Shown in pieces: positions 8,468-20,300 of a DNA stretch of 64,000 nt; within the stretch, counting starts at the first letter, position 1; the number at the start of each line of letters is the position of its first letter. The stretch is taken from the NCBI GenBank assembly GCA_035771165.1, contig JAWNZC010000320.1, forward strand, positions 496,001-560,000, written 5' to 3'. Both the position numbers and the translations under genes were made by a program. The notes below the pieces were generated by a model that searched no databases, was not told where the DNA came from, and worked only from the letters and a program-made list of their open reading frames with translations. This DNA is from Paragorgia papillata. Lineage: Eukaryota > Cnidaria > Anthozoa > Scleralcyonacea > Coralliidae.

Positions 8468-8515
8468 GGGTCATTTGACGGCTGCCAAGGATCATCAGTT
8501 TCGTCTTGTTAGGAT

Positions 8516-8634
8516 GTAACAGAAGGTAGTTATAGAAGATGGTAGGAAGTTAGCTGTGCATTTAACCCTCTGGGTTATAAATGGTTTAATGCACAGCTAA
8601 CTTCCTACCATCTTCTATAACTACCTTCTGTTAC
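8516..8634. repeat. Near-perfect inverted repeat, ~52-bp arms
   Basis: GTAACAGAAGGTAGTTATAG at 8,516 is mirrored by the complementary arm ending at 8,634, with a loop of about 15 bp. It abuts the end of the LINE remnant and may be a MITE or an end-inversion product. Confidence 0.85.
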
Positions 8635-8640
8635 CTATTG

Positions 8641-8690
8641 ACGAGTAAAATCATCTGGCGTTAGCCAGAGTAAAATACTAAAGGCATTCT
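8641..8690. repeat. Dispersed TCTGGCGTTAGCCAG repeat, copy 1
   Basis: ATCTGGCGTTAGCCAGAGTA followed by AAATACTAAAG. Near-identical copies are at 38,325-38,360 and, more diverged, at 45,270-45,295. The core is a short palindrome. Confidence 0.6.
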
Positions 8691-9065
8691 TGGGCATTAA
8701 AGGCTTAATAAAAATATCTGATTAACATTCTAATTCGGCATTTTCACTTCGAAAGATCACTTGAAAAATGAAAAAGAAACAAAAAAACAAATGTGTGTTT
8801 AAAGCAATTAGTTTCTTAGGTTTGATTTGGTTAAGTTTACTGATATATTTTGTTAATTTTTGGGTTCAAGCTTTTATAGACACGTTCGCATAACAAGGCA
8901 CAACTACTGACAGATACCTACAAACCCTACAAGAAACCGAACGACAAGCCTATCTAGCTACATACACACTAAGTCTAACCATCCACCGAGTCAGAATGGT
9001 GTTTAAGGCACAAGAGCCAGAATGGAAAAATCAAAGCCTTTGTGTCGGGCTCTATTCCGAATCAG
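8691..9065. other. Non-coding
   Basis: Nothing recognised between the palindromic repeat and the LINE tail. Confidence 0.4.
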
Positions 9066-9067
9066 GG

Positions 9068-9509
9068 AGCCTGATAGATAGATATATAGATAGATAGTCT
9101 TTATTTTAACACGCTAACAACGTCAGCAAAGGCTGATTTCCACGAAGGGCGTGTATAAGGAAACTAGAAATTAAATTTACATACAGTACAGAAAACTAAA
9201 TAACTTTTAAACTAACTAACAAATGGTAATGTCAATATAAAGTGAAGATAGATATTGTTACATACTTTTATGAGTAGCAATTTTTCTCACGAATAATGAG
9301 AGCGATTTGCTCTCCCTAATTTCTGTAGGTAACGAATTCCATATGGATGCCCCATCAAACATGAAACTCTTTTTCATATTATTTGTACGTGGCTGTGGCA
9401 AGCAAAGAGTTGAAGCTATGTCTCGCAAATTATGATTTGTGACTTCCTTTTTATAAGTGAAAAGATTTGAGAGGGATTTCGGCCCCAGCTCATTCAACAC
9501 TTTAAACAC
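9068..9509 (-). mobile_element. LINE 3' end with (TATC)n tail
   Basis: The - strand ORF 9,509-9,258 contains FDGASIWNSLPTEIRES, the conserved C-terminal motif of CR1/L2-like LINE proteins. The 3' UTR follows, then TTAAAATAAAGACTATCTA and a short tetranucleotide tail near 9,068-9,100, the usual 3' end of these elements. It is 5'-truncated. Confidence 0.75.
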
Positions 9510-9519
9510 TGATTTTGCT

Positions 9520-9990
9520 TTGGCCTTTCGCCTTTGTGTTTGGAGTGGTTCCCATCCTAGCGCATTTAGTGCAACGCTAATATACTCACGTTATAACTAG
9601 AACTCACCCAGTTGGTCCCGAGAAGGCGCGCCGGAGAGAAATGGGGGACTGTGGACACGTCTGTGGACACATCATATTCGACTGCATTCAACATAATTAT
9701 GATAAATTCGACGTTTGAGTTTTCCATCGAATTTTGCGAACTTTACCGAACGTAATGTCTATATTAACTCCATTTGATTCGACACATGATAAATTTGACG
9801 TTTAAATAAACACGTCTACTATCTAAAACAACAAGTAGAGGTGTATCCCACAATAGGACACTTTCCGCTCTTCTTCGGGAAGACGTTGGGATTGATTTGA
9901 ACGGATATTTATCAGCCAGAGTTCGTTTGACCTGTGTACCTGATACATTTTTTTTAATTTAAACATTTTATTTGCCCCCAAAACACAAAT
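9520..9990. other. Non-coding
   Basis: No gene, TIR or tandem array recognised. Confidence 0.4.
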
Positions 9991-9993
9991 GGC

Positions 9994-11194
9994 TTACCTA
10001 GAGAGCTCACACCAAAAACGTTTACACGAAGATGTCACACAGGTTAATATTTCAAGAAAAAAAGCACACCAAGGATTAGGCAATGACCAGAGAGAAGCGA
10101 TTTGAGGAAAGAATATAATTCTGAACTTCCCCAAAGAACAATTAATGCAATTTCCTTCATAACTTATTTCTTCAATACCATTAAGAACATAAAAAACCTT
10201 CATTCTGGCGCCACTCTCTGACCATTGGCTTCCACAAATCCGCTCAGCTGATGCAAGAAACAAAACGCGTTGAGCCGCAAAACGGGGAAAAGATAGAAAA
10301 TAATGTTTGAGGGTGTCGTTTCCATACGGCAATCACATTTTGGTAATGAACAACAATTTGTTCTGAACGAACATTCGTTCAGGGCATGAAATCCAAGGCT
10401 AAGACGGATATGGAGAATGGATGCCCGACGAGTAAGAGAAAAGTCAAATAAATTATTATACTTTAAAGGACAGAAATGCAATTTCAATTTGGCTTTGAAT
10501 GTTGGTAATGAAATTGAATTGAATTGCGCATGTTAACGCTTAAAGAACGCCATAAATCAATTGCCGTAGAAAAAATTATTGTTGAAATCTAACTGTTCAA
10601 CATGAAAAGGAGCAAAATTTTCACTCGACCGTACAGAAAAATGCACCCGTTCGCCCGTAGTATCAGGTAATAATCAACGAAATACAACGGAGAAGTCCTA
10701 TTGGCAATTTTACAAAAATGAGGTGATTTCTGCATTTTTCTCCTGGTATTAAGATCCTCCCAGGCAACCTCATTCCTCAAAGCTCCAACACTTGTACCCT
10801 TAATGGCGCTGGACACAACTTTGGCAGATTCATGAATGCTCTCCAATAATTGCGATTCGCCGTCACTGCAGTTATCCCAAATTATGTCTCCATATTCCAT
10901 TAACGGTCTAATTAAACTCTTGTATAAACAAGCCAACGTAGACCTATTAACTCTATATTTTAGTGATTTTAAAATGTTTAATCGTTTCGAACCTTTTTCA
11001 AAAATATTTTGTGTATGACTCCGCCAAGATATATCAGCTTGGAATGTAAGTCCAAGATGAGTATGGGATTCTACCTGGTTTCCACGTAATACTCCTGATA
11101 CATTGCAAGTAGCATTAGCTGCTCCGCCAAAAATGACAACGCCGAACATGGCTAGAAATCCAGGACACTCAGCGGCAGTGGCCTGTGGGCTCAT
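9994..11194 (-). pseudogene. LINE ORF2 C-terminal half, broken
   Basis: The - strand from 11,120 reads HLGLTFQADISWRSHT, then SLIRPLMEYGDIIWDNC and LRNEVAWEDLNTRRKMQ, a post-RT LINE region. Further down (10,487-10,200, another frame) SLTRRASILHIRLSLGFHALN is followed by CCSLPKCDC, the C-terminal Cys motif of the same protein class. At least one frameshift separates the blocks near 10,500-10,590. It is an old, inactive copy. Confidence 0.7.
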
Positions 11195-11199
11195 ATTTA

Positions 11200-12340
11200 G
11201 ATGGCAATATTAATTTGAAAATTCTGATGGCTAAATATCGATCATTTCGGCTATAAACAGAAGTCTATAGCAATAAATTAAAGTAGAGTTATTCGCTAAA
11301 ATGTCTTATTGACCCATTTCTTACGCCCAAATATCAAATTACAAAAGGTTTAATCGTCTAGACAGGCCTGTACACTCATACTCACAAAAATTGCCGCATA
11401 AATTTCGGTTATTATTTCTAAATCCACAGTCACATTTAATAATAATAACAGCGGTTAAGACCCTGGCAACCTAGCAACAGCTCCATAAGAAATGGCGGAC
11501 AAGAACCCGAAATTATCGAGGAATGCATTGCTTCTTCACGCCGAGTTCAGTATTTATCTCGGCGCTTGATGGATTAAATTACAACGACTCGGCTGCAATA
11601 AATCGTACATTTTAAGGTCTTTGGGAACCTATTAAACAACGAAAAAGTGGAACGAACAACTCAGCAAAACAAAGTAACGTTCATCCTGAGCAAATTCAGA
11701 CGTTCGCATCGTGGACCAACAATGCAGAAGCAGCCAAAATTGGAGCTCCAAAATAAGTGATATAGCAGATTAATAGACTTTAAACAGCGAATAAGAGGTA
11801 TGTTTGTGAGGGGCTCGGGAACCTATTTAGGACGCTCCAAACTTAATAGAAATTGTAGTGCTGAACGATTGTTCAATTTGGTGAAGTTTTGGACGTTCGC
11901 ATGTCGGAATTTACAATAGTAAATAACCGAAAATGATTGTTCTTTATATTTCCTTAAGAAATCTATTGAAGGACGCCATATTGAATTAATTAAAAAGGGA
12001 TTCAGTGCGCATGCTTTGCCGCCATGTTGTCCTCGATTTCTGGCCATGAGAAGTTCGCCTTAAGCGTATGTCTTCCTCGCCGCATTCAAGAAAGAACAAC
12101 AAGTTGTAAAAAATGCGCCGTCCCGCCAAAGGCCAAAGTCAAACTAAAAGTAAAACTGCTCCAGTTAGAAAAAATATATGATAGAAAGTAAAACGCTCAA
12201 TTCAATTTAAAATGCTTATAAACCCAAATATGATATTACTGCATATGGATTATATTTAATGTGTATAGTTGAATGCCAAAATATTTTTGGATTTGAACTT
12301 TTATTGTTTTTTTATTGGTTGTAAGCAGGTTCAGTGTTTC
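11200..12340. other. Non-coding
   Basis: Two short sequences (AAATGGCGGACAAGAAC near 11,490 and its kind near 12,010-12,045) resemble YY1-type promoter-proximal sites, but no exon can be supported. The first exon of the kinase gene could lie in this region. Confidence 0.3.
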
Positions 12341-12344
12341 TGTT

Positions 12345-12965
12345 GAATATTAAAGACTTATTAACCGAGTGCGAGGTCTGTACGGGAAAGTATTTGCCTG
12401 AGGTTTGTGCGATAAAACCGATTGCAAATACTAACTTCTTATTAACCGAGAGCGCGGTCATTACGGAAAAATATCAGACCGAGCCCGTAGGGTGAGGTCT
12501 GTACATAAAGACCGAGGTCTGATATTTTTCTGTAATGACCAAGCGGACGAGGTTAATAAGAGGTTTATTATATGGCATTTTGAAACAACACATCTTACAT
12601 TACCTTGTCAATAATGTGACCTCGAGCGTGACATAGACTCATCGTTTTCAATGTTGTTGCTCTTGTTGTAGTCGCTTTCGGAATCCTAAAACTGACTGCC
12701 AGATTGCTCATCGTCCCACTCATACTTAATTTAGTCCTCAGTTTATTGAATTCACAAAATTTTTGCGGTTTTCTTGCATTGTTTAGTTGCAAACAACATG
12801 TCTGCCAACATCCGTAATCGACCGGTCGATTACGGAAAATTATCGACCGGCGCGTGACGCGTCTCAGCCAATGAGAACACACGATTTCAACGGAAGTAAC
12901 TTGTGCCATATAATAATTTCCAGTACAGACGAGCAAACGAGGTTAATAAGGAATTTATTATTTGG
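12345..12965. mobile_element. Palindromic MITE cluster (GGTTAATAAG family)
   Basis: TTATTAACCGAG occurs repeatedly on one side and CGAGGTTAATAAG on the other. The stretch 12,436-12,551 folds back on itself (CTTATTAACCGAGAGCGCGG against a related complement), and a second partial copy ends at about 12,952. The same family recurs at 26,540-26,960 and 61,650-61,700. Confidence 0.6.
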
Positions 12966-14162
12966 CTATTGGTTCATTTTATTTTGTTTCGAGCGTTGTT
13001 TTCGTCTTCGGAGTATGCTGTTTACCTTACCTGTTAACTTTTTTCGTGTCGCTTCTTAGCCTTCTTGTTTGCGCTAGTTCGGCTTTTATTTGTCGTGTTT
13101 TTAGATAAACAGCTTTAAAGAAAACCAGCAGAAATGTTCCAACACATTTTATTGTTCAGATTATTTGAATAAAGATAACCAGTTTCTTATTACCACTTTG
13201 ATGTTCCGTTAAGTGCGCCGTTCTCAGTTGAAAAGGTTGAAAATAAGCTACACGTTCACATAATTTTGACAGAATTGCGAGTAAGGAAATAGGACGATTG
13301 TTACATCCTTCCTTTGGATCAAGATCGTTTTTGAGGGCTGCGATTACTTCCGTTAGATATTTACATTTTACACTTCTGTATATAACTTCAACGTTTCAAC
13401 TCACCTGGGATCACCATCACATTCTTATGAGGACTTCAAATGTAAACGTCAAAATATATATTATGATAATTATCATTTTATTTGGGGGTAAAAACCAATA
13501 TTAGTCTAGCGTGTGCAAAAATAGGCGGACTTTGTTCTCAGTTTGTTCTTCTAGAAAGAAATAAACGTTTTCCACTCCGGTCCTTCCTACAGCCATTCCT
13601 TCTTTTCTAAATTCTTAATTTCTCCACGAACTTTATTGCCTAATAAGATTATTATTTTTCTAGATTCGTTTCCCCCTGAATTACATGCTATATAATTTTA
13701 TAAAATCTTCTTGAAATTCTTTATTAGTTTTTCAAATTATAAATTTTACATCCTACATCCCATTCGTAAATATCTTGTTAATTTTCTAAACTTCTCTTTT
13801 CTAAATTTCTAGCTTTCTTTCTTGATTTACTTTAAAATTCCATATTTCGCAAATTTCTATATCCGTTATTTCTATCGTTCTGAAGTCGTTTATTTCTAGC
13901 CTCCTTCCTAAATTCGTTTCTTTCTAACTTTTCTCCTTTCTAACTTAATTATTTCTTTCCAACATTCTTCCCTTCCCAAATTCTTTTCATTTCAAAACCC
14001 TTTCCCACCTAACTCTTGCCTAGCTTCAGCAACAACACCAAGCGAAGTAACAGCAGTAACAACTATAGAAGCTCCAGCAGCAGCAACGACACTAACAAGA
14101 ACAACAACAACAGCAGCAAATCGCTACTGTAAAACAATTTTCTCTTTTTTTTTAAATTTAAG
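12966..14162. other. Non-coding; low-complexity stretches
   Basis: 13,560-14,010 is dominated by variants of TTTCTAAATTC. 14,030-14,125 is a degenerate CAG/CAA array. No exon could be supported here, although the kinase gene must have an exon upstream of 14,163 because that exon starts in mid-codon. Confidence 0.45.
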
Positions 14163-14320
14163 GTCGCGGTCTCATTCTTCAAGTGCAGCAAGTCGTTCCA
14201 GGTTAGATCCCGTGCATGATCTCAGCCGTTCTCAGCCTGAACGTATCTCTCTTTTACCTTCGAAGTCAAGTGTTGGACGTTCTAAAGATCTTCCACCAGA
14301 TGTTAACATGCGTCGGAATC
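14163..14320 (+). CDS. MAP3K19: Kinase gene exon (first one found)
   Basis: After acceptor TTTAAG the exon reads [20 protein letters not shown] and continues to PPDVNMRRN, then donor GTAAGT. It begins with the last base of a codon and ends with one base of the next. It encodes a Ser/Arg-rich disordered segment. The acceptor has a good pyrimidine tract. It is linked to the gene by phase and position only. Confidence 0.6.
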
Positions 14321-17300
14321 GTAAGTATCGAAAATTTACTATTTAAGAAATGGTTCATGATTTAGCGTGCTCCATCGAGTTATGGATGCACGCGGGAAAT
14401 TGGGATCGTAGGATCTAGATTTTTTAGTGCTCTCCCAATTTTCCAAGTGCATCCATAACTCGATGGAGCACACTAAACCATGAGCCATTTATTTTATAAC
14501 ATAGCATTAAATCCTTTCACAAGCCGGCGAATCGTTTTGGTTGTGTTTTTCTACTTTCGTAGCCAAGTCTTTTTTGTTCACTAAGATCCAACCAAAAGGA
14601 CAGCCGGTTTAAACTCGGTTACCCAGACCCAGTTTATGTCTTCTGGTCTGTGTCTTATTACTCAATAAAATTAAATGACTCGGTATTTTGATAATATAAA
14701 AGGCCGTAAAAGTCAATTTAAAACTCAGTTTTCTTTTGAAATTTTTCCCCGCGCTTTTTTGCCATGCTCCATCGAGTTATGGAGCACGCACGAAAACCAA
14801 TCAAAAACGTTGCTATATCAAAGCAATGTTATAAATATCAATCTCTAGTCTGGCAGAGGCTGCAGTTGCCTTTGCCAAGCAGAGGCTGCAGTTGCCTCTG
14901 CCAAGGACTGAAAATCTTAAAAAGAGCTTCTGTTACGATGGAGCTAAACCGTGGAATTCATTACCTGAAGATGTACGTGAATCTAACACACCGTCAATAT
15001 TCAAAATCAGAATTAACGCCCACACTTTCTCACACTTTTTCTAAGTTTGTATAGGGCAGACGTTTTAATATTATTGTTATATAGTAACTTTTTAGAATTC
15101 ATATTTTAATTGTATATATATATGTAGAAAAGTTAGATTACTGGAATTAACATTTTAATTGTATTTAGGAACACTGTAATGTTATTTTAATTATGTTATG
15201 TATTATTATCAGTTATCATATATATTATGTATATTTACTATGTAACCACACGCGGGCTAGCGTGTGTTTAAATAAAGTTTTATTTATGTATCTATCTATC
15301 TATTTCTTTTGGACCTTGTGTTTGCGTTTGTTCATACCTCAGTGTATTTGTTCGTGCGTGCGTTTGTGCGTTGGTTTATTTGTTTGTTTGTATGTATGTA
15401 TGTATGTGTGTATGGGTGTGTGTATGTGTGTATGTGTGTGTGTATGTGTGTATGTATGTATGTATGTATGTATGTTTGTTTGTTTGTTTGTTTGTTTGTT
15501 TGTTTGTTTGTTTGTTTGTTTGTTTGTTTGTTTGTTTGTTTGTTTGTTTGTTTGTTTGTTTGTTAGTTTGTTGATTTATCTATTTATTTTCCATGCCATT
15601 TCTGTGGTATGCTGATCAGGACCATCAGAAGTTTCTAGGACTGCTGCCAAAGTCACTGCTTTAAACATTGATTTAAGTGGAAGCAAGTAAGTAACTCATT
15701 GGGTTTCCACTCAACGGCTAAGTTGAGATTTTAATTCGCTAAATTTGAGATAAAAAATATAGAAGAGAGACGGAGAAAGATCCAGCAAAGCATAAACGTG
15801 GTGAACTGCCGTGGGTTATATGAACACAATACTGAGGTTTCGAGAGGAGCCCAAGAGAGCCTAATGATTTTTTTTAGCTACTTTTTTTCCCTGCTGGAAA
15901 CTTCAGTATTTTGTTGCTGAAAATCCCGGCAGTTTATAACTTTTTTTCTTTGCTATTTGCATAACAACTGCTTACGAAGCACACTAATTTTTACACCAAA
16001 AGATAAATTTTATTTATTTCCATACATAAATTGCTCATCTAACTTTTATTCCCCGTTACAATGACCAAATTTTTATTTTCTTTATTTCTTAGTAGCCAGT
16101 GTTACAGTATATTGTGGTTGAAGAACATTATTTCTTCCCAGAAAAGCTTTTAAAACTATAGCACAATATAATATGATTCCATTTCTAGATTTCAAAAACA
16201 CATGGGTAAGAGCTGTAGCGAGTTACCTTTCGCTCGCTTTCGTGTGCAGAAGCTATCAAGCGAACGGTCATCAGTCGAAATCCAGGAACAGCCAATGGAT
16301 GTTGCTTTTAGTCTTCAAGGTCGATCGCTATCTGCGATCTCACTTTCCTCATACGACACTCTTCCTCGGATTACTTCTGAAGAATGTAGTGGGACAGATA
16401 GTACAGATGATCGCGTATCAGGTATCCCTTATTTCTATTTGTTTTTTCTAGTTATAAATATCTGTTTGTAATATGGTGTAATATCAGTTCTATTCCCGAC
16501 CAGTTTTATTTTCTAAACTTGTTCCTTTCTTCTTTTGTTTCTCTCTTTTTCTTTCTTTTGTTCTACCTTCTTTTCTTTCTTCTCTCCTTCCTTTGTTCCG
16601 TCCGTTTGTCTTCCTCTCCCCGCCCTCCCTATACACCGCTCCCTCTCTATCCATCTATCCATATTTTGTTTCTTTCTTCCTTCCTTCTGTCTCACCCTTT
16701 CTTTTTCCATTCTTCCTTTATTCCAAATTTTTTCTCTTCGTCCGTCCTAGTAGCCCTTTCTTGATCATAAAAAAATCTTGATAAGCCGAAAAAAATCTTG
16801 ATATGCCGAAATATCATTAACCTTGTGTTCGTTTTGTGCTTTTTGCACGTATTTTTATACGCAGCTCTATTGCCCAACACAGAAATCGTTGTCACACCTG
16901 CAACTGATATTAATGACCCGCCAGGGCAGATCGTAGGTGACCAGAACCCGCATAAAGTTGAAAATGACTTCCTTCATCAAACATTTAACTTTAAGGAAAA
17001 ACCCGTATTTTGGTTTCCGCTTGTAAACGACAATGCCGAATCAAAAGATACAAAGCAAATGCCTAATCGGGCTTTCTTTGTCGACTTCAATGACTTGGAG
17101 ATTCCTATATCGAAGTGCGCCAAGTGTGGAGGGAGCACTAACCCCGGCGAGTCAAAATACTCACACGATGCTTTGTGCTTTTCGTGCCATCAAGAATTTG
17201 TGGAGAGGAATTGCTTTTGGGTTTCCTTTGACGAAAAGGACTCTGATGTTGGGAAGGAGAAAGCTAGAAATAAACCAGGTTTTGTCGATTGGACTGTTGA

Positions 17301-20300
17301 GATTGATAAGGAAACAGTAACTGCTTTTCAAGGACATGTAGCCCCTGAAGTAAACGCAGGCGAAGGAAATGATACAAAAAAGGTGAAGGATGAAGGTGAC
17401 CATTCTAAAGGAAAACAACCACTGGTGAAATCGTATTCTGACGTGGCACCGACTCACAAGAGCCTGCATCAGAAATTCGAGACCGTTGTGAACCGAAGGG
17501 AATCCGACAGTTATATGTCGAACGGCAAAAGTGTTGATACATCTGAGAAGATCTTGGTTAGTACAATTGACGAGAATTCAAATGGAGAAATGAACTACGG
17601 TTGTTATTTAGAAAACAGCAAGAATAGTGATAGATCCGCAGTGTTAACTAAGATTTTTCGTGCTTGGAGATCAAGCGTGTCTGCCGAGTTTGAGGAACAG
17701 CAAGGATATCAGGAACAACAAGAAACGCAAATATATGAGGAACAAGGTGAACAGCAAGAATACGATGAAAAACGTGAACTTCGGGAATACGAGGAACAAC
17801 GTGGACAACAGGGGGACGATAAACAACGTGAACAGCAGCGATATTCATATCAGCGTAAACAACAAGCCTGTGAGAAACTACAAGAGGGCGAGGAACAGCA
17901 TGGATATGACAAACAGCCGGAACACGAAGAACCAGGCGGATATGAGCATCAAATGAGACTCCAGGGATGTGGAGAGGTACTAGAAGAGCCTTCATTTGCC
18001 AGAAGTGCTTTGTCAACAGAGCATTGTTCACGAGAGGGTGACGAAAATGGTTTGGGCAAGACTAAATTGTCTGCAATCGCTAATACTCAGCAGAATAAAA
18101 AGTTAGCAGTTGATTCAGCTGGTGATCTCCAAGAATGCCGTAGAGATGTATTCGAAAAGATAGGGTATTTTGATCACAGAGTGAAAAATATTGCGGATGA
18201 CCACTTGTCGAAATATGGCTACGAGTGTCAAGAACGTAACCTGGTCTCTTCTGGGATCACTGGGCATCGAACAGTGTTAGTTAGAGACCATGAAGATCTG
18301 ATAGAACCTTCATCTGTTGCAACCGAGCCTCTAAATGACTTGTTGGTTAGCCGTCGTTCCAAAATCACTCCCCACGAAGTGGTTATTGTAAATCCCTACC
18401 CAAAGCCTGAGCCACCCAAAGTTCCCATGGTGAGTATTACATCGAACTGAAAATGTGACAGGTTTGTCGTATTCGCCAACAATTCTGGAAGCGCAGTAAA
18501 GCTGAAGCGGAAGTGTAAAACAAAGAAATATGCTGCGATCAACCAGAAATCTGTAGTGAAGGGCGGCAAGAAAGGCTCTATGAAGCAGGATGATGCTTTC
18601 AAATCCGAACAAAAACAATCGAAAACAAGTTGTGGGTTAACCAAACGAAAGAATAAAGGGAAATGTACTGAAAGCCTGCCTGTGAAAGAAATTTCGGTTA
18701 TCCAAACTCATCTAAAAGGGGATCTTTCTGATCACGAACCTGAGAAACTGGAAATCTTGGCAAGTGATGGACACAATTCGACAGAGTACGACCTAACGTC
18801 TGGTACTTCTACAACAGTCTCTCGTGCTGTCTCAGTAAAGCGAGAGGTTACGGTGCTATGCCCTGTATCTGAATCTTCTCGACCGGCTAGCACCGTTGTT
18901 GAGTCGGATACAGTCGAAACACCGTTGAAATCCGAAGGTACCTACAATATGACATCGACGAACAAGGAAAGACTAGGTGTTCCTAGGCTCTTGGAAATCG
19001 CTCTAGAAGCGGTTCAGCTAGCAACAGGTGCCAATACTGAGAAATCCGGACCCACTACAAGGGGAAAAGCTTGTGATAATACGAATGGGAAAGGAAGATT
19101 GAAAAAGGTGCAGATACCGTTCCCCAGTGGAGTATGTGAAAAAGTTTCTGAGGATTCCTTCAGTTTAGATGACTCTGAGCTTAATGGCGCCCGTTCAGTA
19201 GACAACGAGTTGGACGACATCATTCAGGAGATTTTAGAAGGAACTGACGAGATTGGGGAAAATCACGGTAAGCTTGTTAGGGAAAGCACGCGAACGGTTG
19301 CGGACACGAACTTCGATGACACGAACACGAAGTCGAGCGTTTTCTCGCATATCGACACTCACGTTGTTGGCTCTAGTGGCGATCACACAACTTGTAACCC
19401 GATGTCTGATTCACGGGAAACTGCTAGGGCGAATTTCAGTATACAAAGCGCTACTACGGAGAGCGCCAACGTCAGCACGAAGTCTAGCACACCCAAAACT
19501 TTGAGCACGATTTCTAGTAAGCGCGCAATTATTTCAACGGACTCTCAAGAACATTCAAATGCTAAAAATAACTCTGAATTGCCAACACCCACGTCACTTG
19601 ACAATGCGAACGCGGGCACCGGCAAGTTTGGACAAGATCGTCAACCTATTCGAACATGTTCGCAGGCAACATTCGATAATATTTCGTTATGGCTTGTCGG
19701 AAATTATCGTCACTCTTCGGAATCCTCTTGTGATAACACGATATGTACGCAGGATATCGGTTCTTCGTACGTATCAAGTAGTCCAACACCAAGAAAAATA
19801 ATGCTTGATGTATCATCCGATTGTTCAACTCTTAGCGACGATACATGGGATAAGAAATCCACTCGGGACGACGGTGTGATTGAAAACAAACTGGAATTAA
19901 ACCAGCATAGTTTATCGGGTCGACCTAGCATTATTCGATCATCGGGACATTGGTTGTCTAGTTCCGTAAAAATATCGATGGCGGGAAGTAGTTACGTATC
20001 CGGTAAAGGGCGACTAACTGTTGGAGAAGAAGGTATCGGGGAGCAATTTATGGCCAATGGAGCCCTGGTGTATAGTCGGCTTAGTCGACGGAAGTCGTTA
20101 TGCTCTGCTGCTCCTAGTTCTGAAATGACAGGTAGCGAGGAGGAAGAAATAATCTGGAAGAAAGGAAATATGCTTGGAAAAGGAGCTTTTGGAACAGTGA
20201 GTGGTTCTCCTATATTGTCGGTATCGGTGTCTCTATCTGTGTCTTTGTTTTCTGTCAGTGTCCGTGTCCGTGTTCTTATCCTGTGTCTGTGTCCGTATTC

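Noticed and set aside
16798..16864. Signal-peptide-like start ([19 protein letters not shown]) extending the giant exon upstream
   Set aside because: A good acceptor ATACGCAG at 16,861-16,864 joins the giant exon in phase to the exon at 16,421, and the hydrophobic run is then intron sequence read through. The start was also not an ATG in a good context.
18429..18460. A mini-intron (GTGAGT...ACAG) that would remove the TGA at 18,448
   Set aside because: It would be only 32 bp long and joining its ends shifts the frame into an early stop.
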